Origin: Nocardia bovistercoris
GTDB taxonomy: Bacteria > Actinomycetota > Actinomycetes > Mycobacteriales > Mycobacteriaceae
Length of the DNA stretch: 64,000 nt
Assembly: GCF_015674855.1 (NCBI RefSeq)
Contig: NZ_JADMLG010000005.1
Span: 1-64,000 of the forward strand
Direction of reading: 5' to 3'
Below are positions 42,594-51,102 of this stretch, in pieces (within the stretch, counting starts at the first letter, position 1; each line of letters opens with the position of its first letter). Below the pieces are notes generated by a model, which was not told the DNA's origin, ran no database searches, and was given only the letters and a program-made list of their open reading frames with translations. Position numbers and translations under genes: made by a program.

Positions 42594-43735
42594 GCCGCTC
42601 CTACCACCGCGCGGGCGACGACCACCCGCATGATCTCGTTCGTACCCTCGAGGATCTGGTGCACCCGCAGATCCCGGACGATCTTCTCCAGACCGTACTC
42701 GGCGAGATAGCCGTAGCCGCCGTGCAATTGCAGCGCCTTGTTCGCCACCTCGAATCCGACGTCGGTCGCGAACCGTTTCGCCATGGCGCACAGTTCGACC
42801 TTGTCGGAGGCGTCGGCGTCGAGTGCGCCCGCCGCACGCCACAGCAGGGTGCGCGCTGCCTCCAATTCTGTTCGCATATCGGCCAATTCGAATTGCAACG
42901 CCTGATTGCGGACCAGCGGCTTGCCGAAAGCGTGCCGCTCCGACAGATACGGCACGGTCTTGTCGAGCGCCGCCTGCGCGCCGCCGACCGAACAGGCCGC
43001 GATATTGATCCGACCGCCGTTGAGACCGTTCATGGCGATGCGGAACCCGTCGCCCTCGGCGCCCAGCCGGTTCGCGACGGGAACCCTCGCGTCGGTGAGG
43101 ATCACCTGACGGGTCGGCTGCGCGTTCCAGCCCATCTTCTTCTCGTTCGGCCCGACCGTGAGTCCCGGCGTGTCCGCGGGGACGACGAGCGCCGAGATGC
43201 CGCGCGCGCCGGTGTCGCCGGTGCGCACCATCATCACGTACACATCGTTGGAGCCCGCACCGGAGATGAACTGCTTGGCGCCGTTGAGGATGTAGTCGTC
43301 GCCGTCGCGAACGGCCTTGGTGCTCAACGCCGCCGCGTCGGATCCGACACCGGGTTCGGTGAGCGCATAGCTGGCCAGTTGTTCCATGGCGGTGAGTCCC
43401 GGCAGCCAGCGGGCGCGCTGTTCGGCGTCGCCGAAGCTGTCGATCATCCAGGTCGCCATGTTGTGGATGGAGATGTAGGCGGCGATGGCGGGACAGCCGG
43501 TGGCGAGCTGTTCGAAGATGCGCACCGCGTCCAGCCTGCGCAGGCCGGACCCGCCGAAGTCCTCGTCCACGTAGATGCCGCCGAGGCCGAGCGGGCCCGC
43601 CTTGCGCAGCACGTCCACCGGGAAGTGTTTGCGCTCATCCCATTCCAGCGCGCTCGGCGCCAGGAATTCGTCGGCGAATCCGCGCGCGGTGTCGCGGATC
43701 GCCTTGTCGTCCTCGTTCAGGTCGAACATCGTCAT
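42590..43735 (-). CDS. acyl-CoA dehydrogenase (probable isobutyryl-CoA dehydrogenase)
   Basis: FAD enzyme of 381 residues that should oxidise isobutyryl-CoA to methacrylyl-CoA. It has the family signatures YALTEPGVGSDAAAL and QLHGGYGYLAEYGLEKIVRDLRVHQILEGTNEIMR, the latter with the catalytic glutamate in EGTNE. ATG at 43735 overlaps the mmsA stop (ATGA); an ATG two codons later is possible. The place in the mms operon supports a branched short-chain substrate. Confidence 0.93.
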   Translation of the reverse strand: MTMFDLNEDDKAIRDTARGFADEFLAPSALEWDERKHFPVDVLRKAGPLGLGGIYVDEDFGGSGLRRLDAVRIFEQLATGCPAIAAYISIHNMATWMIDSFGDAEQRARWLPGLTAMEQLASYALTEPGVGSDAAALSTKAVRDGDDYILNGAKQFISGAGSNDVYVMMVRTGDTGARGISALVVPADTPGLTVGPNEKKMGWNAQPTRQVILTDARVPVANRLGAEGDGFRIAMNGLNGGRINIAACSVGGAQAALDKTVPYLSERHAFGKPLVRNQALQFELADMRTELEAARTLLWRAAGALDADASDKVELCAMAKRFATDVGFEVANKALQLHGGYGYLAEYGLEKIVRDLRVHQILEGTNEIMRVVVARAVVGAA

Positions 43736-45231
43736 TCCATGGTGGGGATGACGAACGCGTTGCTTTCCTTGGCGCCCGCGGGCCAACGCTGGGTAACGGT
43801 CTTGGTCTTGGTGTAGAAGCGGATGGAGTCAGGGCCGTGCTGGTTCAGGTCGCCGAAGCCGGAGCGCTTCCAGCCGCCGAAGGTGTAGTAGGCGATCGGG
43901 ACCGGGATCGGGACGTTGATGCCGACCATGCCGACCTGCACGCGGGCGGCGAAGTCGCGGGCGGTGTCGCCGTCGCGGGTGAAGATGGCCACGCCGTTGC
44001 CGTATTCGTGCTCGTTGGCCAGGCGCAGGCCCTCTTCGTAGTCCTTGGCGCGGACCACCGACAGCACCGGGCCGAAGATCTCGTCGGTGTAGACGCGCAT
44101 CTCGGAGGTGACCCGGTCGAACAGCGTGGCGCCGACGAAGTAGCCGTCCTCGCCACCCTCGACGGTGAGGCCGCGGCCGTCGACCACGAGTTCGGCGCCC
44201 TCGTCGATGCCGATCTGCACGTACTTGTTGACCCGGTCGAGGCCGTCGCGGCCGACCAGCGGGCCGTAGTCGGCGCCGGGGTCGTCGGAGCGCCCGACAT
44301 TGAGCTTGTGCACGCGCTCGGTGAGCTTGGCGACCAAGCGGTCCGCGGTCTCCTCACCGACCGGCACCGCGACCGAGATCGCCATGCAGCGTTCGCCCGC
44401 GGAGCCGTAGCCCGCGCCGATCAGCTGGTCGGCGACATCGTCGAGGTCGGCGTCGGGCATGACGATGGCGTGGTTCTTCGCGCCGCCGAAGCACTGGGCG
44501 CGCTTGCCGTTGGCGGTGGCGGTCTCGTAGATGTACTGCGCGATCGGGGTGGAGCCGACGAAGCCGACGGCCTTGACGCGCGGATCGTGCAGCAGGGTGT
44601 CGACGGCTTCCTTGTCACCGTTCACGACGTTGAACACGCCGGGAGGCAGGCCCGCCTCGAGGAACAGTTCGGCCAGGCGAAGCGGCACCGAGGGGTCGCG
44701 CTCGGAGGGCTTGAGGACGAAGGCGTTGCCGCAGGCCAGCGCCGGTCCGGCCTTCCACAGCGGGATCATGGCCGGGAAGTTGAACGGCGTGATGCCCGCG
44801 ACGACGCCGAGGGGCTGGCGCAGCGAGTAGACGTCGATGCCGGTGCCCGCGCCCTCGGTGTATTCGCCCTTGAGCAGGTGCGGGATGCCGGTGGCGAATT
44901 CGATGACCTCGAGTCCGCGCTGGATGTCGCCCTTGGCGTCGGGGATGGTCTTGCCGTGTTCGGAGGACAGCAGGGCCGCCAGGGAGTCCATCTCGTCCTG
45001 CACCAGGGTGAGGAACTTCATCAGGACCCGGGCCCGGCGCTGCGGGTTGGTGGCGGCCCACCCGGCCTGGGCGGCCTCGGCGTTCGCGATGACGGCCTCG
45101 ACCTCGGATTTGCTCGCCAGCGGCACCTTGGCCTGCACCTGACCGATATTCGGGTCGTAGACGTCGCCGAACTTGCCGGACGTGCCGGGGACGTGCTGTC
45201 CACCGATGAAATGCGTGAGTTCGCGAACCAT
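43732..45231 (-). CDS. mmsA: methylmalonate-semialdehyde dehydrogenase (CoA-acylating)
   Basis: Converts methylmalonate semialdehyde to propionyl-CoA, last step of valine breakdown; it also acts on malonate semialdehyde. The 499-residue aldehyde dehydrogenase has the catalytic cysteine in GSAGERCMAIS, the NAD-binding GFVGSTPIAQYIY, and the MMSDH-typical VPIPVPIAYYTFGGWKRSGFGD. ATG at 45231 fits the family start MVRELTHFIGGQ. First gene of the operon, divergent from icmF. Confidence 0.96.
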   Translation of the reverse strand: MVRELTHFIGGQHVPGTSGKFGDVYDPNIGQVQAKVPLASKSEVEAVIANAEAAQAGWAATNPQRRARVLMKFLTLVQDEMDSLAALLSSEHGKTIPDAKGDIQRGLEVIEFATGIPHLLKGEYTEGAGTGIDVYSLRQPLGVVAGITPFNFPAMIPLWKAGPALACGNAFVLKPSERDPSVPLRLAELFLEAGLPPGVFNVVNGDKEAVDTLLHDPRVKAVGFVGSTPIAQYIYETATANGKRAQCFGGAKNHAIVMPDADLDDVADQLIGAGYGSAGERCMAISVAVPVGEETADRLVAKLTERVHKLNVGRSDDPGADYGPLVGRDGLDRVNKYVQIGIDEGAELVVDGRGLTVEGGEDGYFVGATLFDRVTSEMRVYTDEIFGPVLSVVRAKDYEEGLRLANEHEYGNGVAIFTRDGDTARDFAARVQVGMVGINVPIPVPIAYYTFGGWKRSGFGDLNQHGPDSIRFYTKTKTVTQRWPAGAKESNAFVIPTME

Positions 45232-45290
45232 GCCAGTCCTGTTCTCGTCGAGATGATGCCCGGTCGAGGCGATCACCGGTCATCCTATAG

Positions 45291-45302
45291 TTGGATGTCC
45301 AA
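45291..45302. promoter_or_regulatory. candidate operator in the mmsA-icmF divergent region
   Basis: TTGGA-TG-TCCAA is a perfect 5-bp inverted repeat about 60 bases upstream of mmsA. On the minus strand it sits just upstream of the -10-like TATAGGAT, so a bound protein would block mmsA transcription. The cognate regulator is not adjacent. Confidence 0.4.
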
Positions 45303-45485
45303 GTAAAACAGCGTGGGATCCATATGTGAGTTATCACACCGGAGCGCTCACGGAAACGTCATTCTCACTGGTTGGACCCCCTCCCGGTCGCCACCGCGCG
45401 TTTCACAGGCGTTGTGACCGCGATCACCGTAGACTTCGTTTGACGTCCTAGTATCGGGCGCCATAGGAACCGCCGGAGGTAACCC

Positions 45486-48400
45486 GTGGCCGACGCACTG
45501 CACTCGCCAACCCATCCCGTTCGATTCGTGACCTCGGCCGCCCTCTTCGACGGACACGACGCCGCGATCAACATCATGCGCCGCATTCTGCAAGCCCAGG
45601 GCGCCGAAGTCATCCACCTCGGCCACAACCGCTCGGTCGATGAAGTGGTCGACGCGGTGCTCACCGAAGACGTCCAGGGCGTCGCGGTCAGCTCCTACCA
45701 GGGCGGCCACGTCGAATACTTCGAATATCTCGCGGACTCGCTGAAAAAGGCAGGGGCGGGCGATGTTCGGATCTTCGGCGGTGGGGGCGGCGTGATCGTC
45801 GCCGAGGAGATCGCGCGGCTCGCCGAATCCGGGGTCACCATCTTCTCCCCCGAAGACGGCCAGCGGCTCGGGCTGCCTGGCATGATCAACCGGCTCATCC
45901 GCGACTGCGACACCGACCCGGCCGCCGCGCCGCCGGTCCTCGACGCCGTTCTCGCCGGTGAACGCCCCGCGCTGGCTCGCGCGATCACCTGTCTGCAAGC
46001 GGGCACACTGCCCGCCGCCGACCGGGCCGCGCTCACCGACGCGGCCGCCGCGCGCGCGGTGCCGGTGCTCGGCATCACCGGCACCGGCGGGTCCGGAAAG
46101 TCCTCGCTCACCGACGAATTGGTGCGCAGACTGCGTACCGACCAGCAGGACAAGCTGCGGGTGGCGATCCTCGCCGTCGACCCGACCCGGCGACGCGGCG
46201 GCGGTGCGCTGCTCGGCGACCGCATCAGGATGAACGCGCTCGACGGCGACCACATCTACTTCCGCTCCCTCGCCACGCGCGGCGGGCACGAACTGCCCAA
46301 CGACATCGACGGCATCCTGATCGCCTGCAAGGCAGCGGGTTACGACCTGGTGATCCTGGAAACCCCCGGCATCGGCCAGGGCGACGCCGCGATCGTGGAT
46401 CACGTCGACCTGTCGCTGTATGTGATGACACCGGAATTCGGCGCGGCCTCCCAGCTGGAGAAGATCGACATGCTCGACTTCGCGGACGCGGTGGCGATCA
46501 ACAAGTTCGAACGCCGCGGCGGCGCCGACGCGCTGCGCGACGTCTCGCGCCAACTGATCCGCAATCGTGAGGCGTTCGGTTCGGCGCCGGAGGACATGCC
46601 CGTTTTCGGCACCAGCGCGGCCACTTTCAACGACGACGGCGTCACCGCGCTCTACCAGCATCTGACCGGCCGCCTCGCCGAGATCGGGCTACCGCTCGAG
46701 CCGGGGACCCTGCCGCGCGTGCAGACCAGGGCGTCCACCCGGTTCGCCCAGATCATCCCGCCCGCGCGGGTGCGCTACCTCGCCGAAATCGCCGAGACCG
46801 TGCGCGGATACCACGCCGACACCGCAGGACAGGCCGCCGCCGCGCAGCGGGTGCGGCGGCTGGAACTCGTGGCCGCCGAACTGCCCGATGTCGCGGCGGT
46901 GGCCGACGCGCTGGATCGCGCGCGCGGCGAACTCACCGCCGACAATGCCGCGCTGCTCGCCGAATGGCCCGCGCTGGCCGCCTCGTACGCGGGCGCGGAA
47001 CAGGTGGTAACCGTGCGCGGCAAGGAGATACGCACGACGCTGCGTCGGGAGACGCTGTCCGGGCTCTCGATTCCGCGCGTCGCGCTGCCGCGGTACACCG
47101 ATCACGGCGAACTGCTACGTTTCCTGCGGGCCGAAAACCTGCCCGGCCGATTTCCCTTCACCGCAGGGGTATTCGCGTTCAAGCGGGACAACGAAGATCC
47201 GGCGCGGATGTTCGCCGGCGAAGGCGACCCGTTCCGCACCAACCGGCGATTCAAAGTGCTCAGCGAACACGCGGAGGCCAAGCGGCTCTCCACCGCCTTC
47301 GACTCCGTCACCCTCTACGGCCACGACCCCGCCGAACGCCCGGACATCTACGGCAAAGTCGGCACCTCGGGTGTTTCGATCGCCTCGGTCGACGATATGC
47401 GGGCGCTCTACGACGGATTCGAGCTCACCGCGCCGACGACCTCGGTGTCGATGACCATCAACGGGCCTGCGCCGACCATTCTCGCCTACTTCCTGAATAC
47501 CGCCATCGACCAGGCCGCGCACCGGTTCACCGAAACCGAAGGACGCGAGCCGACCACCGCCGAGGCCGAACAAATCACGGCCGCCACGCTGGCCACCGTG
47601 CGCGGGACCGTGCAAGCCGACATCCTCAAAGAGGACCAGGGCCAGAACACCTGCATCTTCTCCACCGAATTCAGCCTGCGCATGATGGCCGACATCCAGG
47701 AATGGTTCGTGCGCAACGGCGTCCGCAATTTCTACTCCGTGTCCATCTCCGGCTATCACATCGCCGAAGCGGGCGCGAATCCGATCAGTCAGCTCGCCTT
47801 CACCCTCGCCAACGGATTCACCTACGTGGAGGCATATCTCGCGCGCGGGATGGATATCGACGATTTCGCGCCCAACCTGTCGTTCTTCTTCTCCAACGGC
47901 ATGGACCCCGAATACTCGGTGATCGGCCGGGTGGCGCGGCGCATCTGGGCGGTGGCGATGCGAGACCGCTACGGGGCCAACGAGCGATCGCAGAAGCTGA
48001 AGTACCACATCCAGACCTCGGGGCGTTCGCTGCACGCCCAGGAAATGAACTTCAACGACATCCGCACCACCCTGCAAGCGCTCATCGCCATCTACGACAA
48101 CTGCAACAGCCTGCACACCAACGCCTACGACGAGGCGGTCACCACCCCCACCGAGGATTCGGTGCGGCGCGCGCTGGCGATCCAGCTCATCATCAATCGC
48201 GAATGGGGTGTCGCGATGAACGAGAACCCGATCCAGGGCAGCTATCTTGTGGACGAACTCACCGACCTGGTGGAAGCTGCGGTCCTGCTCGAATTCGAGC
48301 GGATCAGCGAACGCGGCGGCGTACTCGGGGCCATGGAAACCGGGTATCAGCGCGGACGCATCCAGGACGAATCGATGCGCTACGAACACCGCAAACACGA

Positions 48401-48698
48401 CGGGACGCTGCCCATCATCGGCGTCAACACTTTCCGCAATCCGCACGGCGAACCCGAACACACCCTGGAATTGGCGCGCGGCACCGAATCCGAGAAGCAG
48501 TCCCAGCTCACCCGCGTCCGCGAATTCCAGAACCGCCATCGCGATGCCGCGCACGCGGCGCTGACCAGGCTGGAGACCGTGGCTCGCACCGATGACAACA
48601 TCTTCGAGGTGTTGATGGACGCGGCGCGGGTGTGCACGTTGCAGCAGATCACCGATACGTTCTTCCGTGTGGGTGGACAGTATCGCCGCAATATCTGA
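45486..48698 (+). CDS. icmF: fused isobutyryl-CoA mutase IcmF
   Basis: Adenosylcobalamin-dependent enzyme interconverting isobutyryl-CoA and n-butyryl-CoA, with a built-in G-protein chaperone. The 1070-residue order is: B12-binding domain with FDGHDAAINIMRRIL (about residues 15-140); MeaI-type GTPase with P-loop GTGGSGKSS (about 197-205) and NKFERRGGADA; linker; and the mutase TIM barrel (about 555-1070) with YGKVGTSGVSI and AGANPISQLAF. GTG at 45486 has GGAGGTAA upstream, a strong site. It is divergent from the valine operon; cofactor may be made by the adenosyltransferase at 2088-2675. Confidence 0.97.
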   Translation: MADALHSPTHPVRFVTSAALFDGHDAAINIMRRILQAQGAEVIHLGHNRSVDEVVDAVLTEDVQGVAVSSYQGGHVEYFEYLADSLKKAGAGDVRIFGGGGGVIVAEEIARLAESGVTIFSPEDGQRLGLPGMINRLIRDCDTDPAAAPPVLDAVLAGERPALARAITCLQAGTLPAADRAALTDAAAARAVPVLGITGTGGSGKSSLTDELVRRLRTDQQDKLRVAILAVDPTRRRGGGALLGDRIRMNALDGDHIYFRSLATRGGHELPNDIDGILIACKAAGYDLVILETPGIGQGDAAIVDHVDLSLYVMTPEFGAASQLEKIDMLDFADAVAINKFERRGGADALRDVSRQLIRNREAFGSAPEDMPVFGTSAATFNDDGVTALYQHLTGRLAEIGLPLEPGTLPRVQTRASTRFAQIIPPARVRYLAEIAETVRGYHADTAGQAAAAQRVRRLELVAAELPDVAAVADALDRARGELTADNAALLAEWPALAASYAGAEQVVTVRGKEIRTTLRRETLSGLSIPRVALPRYTDHGELLRFLRAENLPGRFPFTAGVFAFKRDNEDPARMFAGEGDPFRTNRRFKVLSEHAEAKRLSTAFDSVTLYGHDPAERPDIYGKVGTSGVSIASVDDMRALYDGFELTAPTTSVSMTINGPAPTILAYFLNTAIDQAAHRFTETEGREPTTAEAEQITAATLATVRGTVQADILKEDQGQNTCIFSTEFSLRMMADIQEWFVRNGVRNFYSVSISGYHIAEAGANPISQLAFTLANGFTYVEAYLARGMDIDDFAPNLSFFFSNGMDPEYSVIGRVARRIWAVAMRDRYGANERSQKLKYHIQTSGRSLHAQEMNFNDIRTTLQALIAIYDNCNSLHTNAYDEAVTTPTEDSVRRALAIQLIINREWGVAMNENPIQGSYLVDELTDLVEAAVLLEFERISERGGVLGAMETGYQRGRIQDESMRYEHRKHDGTLPIIGVNTFRNPHGEPEHTLELARGTESEKQSQLTRVREFQNRHRDAAHAALTRLETVARTDDNIFEVLMDAARVCTLQQITDTFFRVGGQYRRNI

Positions 48699-48773
48699 GG
48701 AATCGGCGCTGGGCGACGCGCATCGGGTGTGGGCGAGCCGCTCCCATCGAAGGTCGGGCGACCGCTATCGGCA

Positions 48774-49553
48774 TCAGCCGAACGCGCGGTCCAGGTGGGC
48801 GAGGAGGGTCGCGCGGGCCGTGCGCAGGGATGGGCCGTACCAGGTGAGGTCGCGGCCCGCGACCAAGGCGACCGGGATGCCGGGAAATGCTTCGGGGCCG
48901 TCGGTTTCGGTGAAGACATAGGGTTCGTCGGGGAGAACGGCCACGGTGATGTCGCGGGCGAGGTCCTCGAGGGCGACCTTCGGATAGCGGTCGGATGCGC
49001 GGGCGTGCGGTAGGCGCAGGCCGAGGCGGGCGGCGAGGTCGCCGGTGAAGGTGTCGCGGCCGACCACCATCCACGGGTCGCGCCAGATCGGGATCACGGC
49101 CGCGCGGGGTGAGTGCGGCGGGGGCGGCGACCAGACAGCCTCGGCTTCGGCGATCCAGGCGGGCGCCGGTCGCCCGAGCGCGTGGGTGAACATGCGGGTC
49201 AGCGAGGTGAAGGCGGCGTCGACGGTCCGAATATCGGTGACCCACACGGCGATACCGGCCGCACGCAACCGTTCGACGTCGATGCGCCGGTTCTCCTCCT
49301 GATTGCACAACACCACGTCGGGCGCGAGCTCCACGATCCGCCGGACATTCGGGTTCTTGGTGCCGCGCACCCGTTCGACCGCCAGTTCGGTTGGGTGCGT
49401 GCACCATTCGGTCGCGGCGATCAGCACCTCGGGACAGGTTTCGGCCACCGATTCGGTGAGTGAAGGCACCAGGGACACCACCCGGCGAACCACGCCGGGC
49501 AGTGTCGTCGCGACGCCGAGGTCATCCACTTCGACACGCCGGTCCCTGTCCAT
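48774..49553 (-). CDS. BtuF-like helical-backbone metal-receptor protein
   Basis: The 259-residue product resembles the periplasmic vitamin B12/iron-chelate binding fold: VVSLVPSLTESVAETCPEVLIAATEWCTHP, IVELAPDVVLCNQEENRRIDVERLRAAGI and a C-terminal lobe with RDITVAVLPDEPYVF. No signal peptide or lipobox is visible, so it is probably cytoplasmic; such orphan forms are known and are annotated as helical backbone metal receptors. ATG at 49553 has GGAGGG too close to be a good site; a GTG 12 codons downstream is possible. It is convergent with icmF and 75 bases away. Confidence 0.85.
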   Translation of the reverse strand: MDRDRRVEVDDLGVATTLPGVVRRVVSLVPSLTESVAETCPEVLIAATEWCTHPTELAVERVRGTKNPNVRRIVELAPDVVLCNQEENRRIDVERLRAAGIAVWVTDIRTVDAAFTSLTRMFTHALGRPAPAWIAEAEAVWSPPPPHSPRAAVIPIWRDPWMVVGRDTFTGDLAARLGLRLPHARASDRYPKVALEDLARDITVAVLPDEPYVFTETDGPEAFPGIPVALVAGRDLTWYGPSLRTARATLLAHLDRAFG

Positions 49554-50337
49554 CCCTCCATGCTCCGCACCGAACAGCGCACTACGCAACCCCCCTGCGC
49601 CGACCTGCAATCCTCGTACCGAATGGTCCGAAATGAGGGACAAGGACGGTGCAGTGGCAGCAGCCGGGCAGTACCGCGATCCTCCGGCTACCCTCACACT
49701 GAGATCAGCACCCGGCGCCGGGAGTCCCGATGAGTACGGACAGGTCCCGTCCCGAGCTGGTCCGCCTCACCGCATACCTCGATGCCGGGTGCTCACCAAT
49801 CCCCGCGCCCCTGCGGACTCCTTGCCCCGCCCGAGCCTCACCGCGCACTCACCGCACCACTCGTGCACCCCGTGTCCGCGCTCGCCGGACATCTCGGCAT
49901 TCTCTTCCACTACCTGTGGATACCTGTCGTCACACGCTCTCCGCCGCAACTGCGCCATCGCGCGCACCGCCACCGAGCGCATCCGTCGCATTCCCGCCTG
50001 CGCCGCGCGTACTGCGCACAACACCGACCGTCGCGCATACCGCCGCAGTACGAATGGTCCCATCCGTTTCCGTGGCAGCATGCCTTCGGTCGATATGCCT
50101 GCCGATCGAGCAAGCACGCCGCCGACGCACACCGATGGTCCGGGGCAGCGACGGTGCAGCGACGGGGCATTTCCGGGGCGGACCGTGGCGCGGAACATCG
50201 ATGGTGGCACCCGGCCGCGAGGAAGCTACCGACCAGCCGCGCACCGGGCGGTCCACCGCCCGATACGTCCGGGAGGCGGGTCGATAGCGCTGCCGGGTGC
50301 CCAAGAGCATCTGTCCGCACGGAAGGCACATCCCGAT
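49554..50337. other. long gap without a convincing gene
   Basis: About 785 bases. A plus-strand frame starts at ATG 49730 with GGGAG five bases upstream and good codon bias for roughly 20 codons (MSTDRSRPELVRLTAYLDAG). It then becomes an Arg/Pro/Thr-rich sequence with no codon bias to a stop at 50287. This could be the intact start of a decayed gene or chance. Minus-strand frames look no better. Confidence 0.3.
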
Positions 50338-51102
50338 TCAGCGGTTCAAGGATTCGTACAGCGCGCGCAGTTCTCGCAGACCGGCCGCGGCGATCGTTTC
50401 GTCCTCGGCCACCGAGCGCAGCGCGCGGCGCAGGAGGACCGGGTCGAGATCGTCCATGGCGCAACGAAATTCGACCTCGGGCAGAGCGGGGAGGGTGAGG
50501 TCGTCGCCGTACGGGTCATCCGAGGCCAGTGGATTCGGGTCGCGTTCGATACCGCCGATGAGGGTGTCCAGGTCGAGGCCGCGCAGGGTGAGGATTTCGC
50601 GCGGCTGTTCGTCGAGCCGTTCGGCCAGCAGGTAGCACACCGCGGCGACATGTTTGCACGGCCAGCCGGGATCGGGGCAGGTGCAGGAGAAATCCAGGTC
50701 GGCGGCGGTGGTGGGCAGCAGGTGCGGGCCGAGTCCGGCAGGCAGCGCGCCCGAGGCGATGTCGGCGAGCATGCCCGGCGCGGTGCGGATCGTCTCGAGC
50801 AGTAACTCCACCTCCTCCTCGCGCAACGCGCGCACCGCGAAGATCGCGGTGAACGGCCGAGGTTGACTGCCCTGCACCTCCGCGACCACCGCGCCGGTTT
50901 CGATGCGGTAGCTCACCACCTGCCCGGATCGCGCGTAGTTGCGGCCGCGCGCCAGCCTGCCCGGTTCGGCCATGGCCTCGACCGCCTCCACCAGCGCGCG
51001 CCCCCACCAGGTGCCGCCGAATCCGCCGCGCCTGCTGCGGGCCGCGACTCCGCCGCGCACCGGGCGGGGCCTGCCGTAGCGGCGGCCGTTGTCGAAACTC
51101 AT
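50338..51102 (-). CDS. SWIM zinc-finger protein
   Basis: The 254-residue protein has a SWIM motif CTCPDPGWPCKHVAAVCYLL (CxCx6CxH) at about residues 135-153. Before it come a basic Arg/Gly-rich N terminus and a YARSGQVVSYRIETGAVVAEVQGS domain. SWIM fingers bind nucleic acid or protein and commonly accompany SNF2 helicases in actinobacteria. Its ATG overlaps the helicase stop by four bases, so the two products are probably partners. Confidence 0.92.
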   Translation of the reverse strand: MSFDNGRRYGRPRPVRGGVAARSRRGGFGGTWWGRALVEAVEAMAEPGRLARGRNYARSGQVVSYRIETGAVVAEVQGSQPRPFTAIFAVRALREEEVELLLETIRTAPGMLADIASGALPAGLGPHLLPTTAADLDFSCTCPDPGWPCKHVAAVCYLLAERLDEQPREILTLRGLDLDTLIGGIERDPNPLASDDPYGDDLTLPALPEVEFRCAMDDLDPVLLRRALRSVAEDETIAAAGLRELRALYESLNR

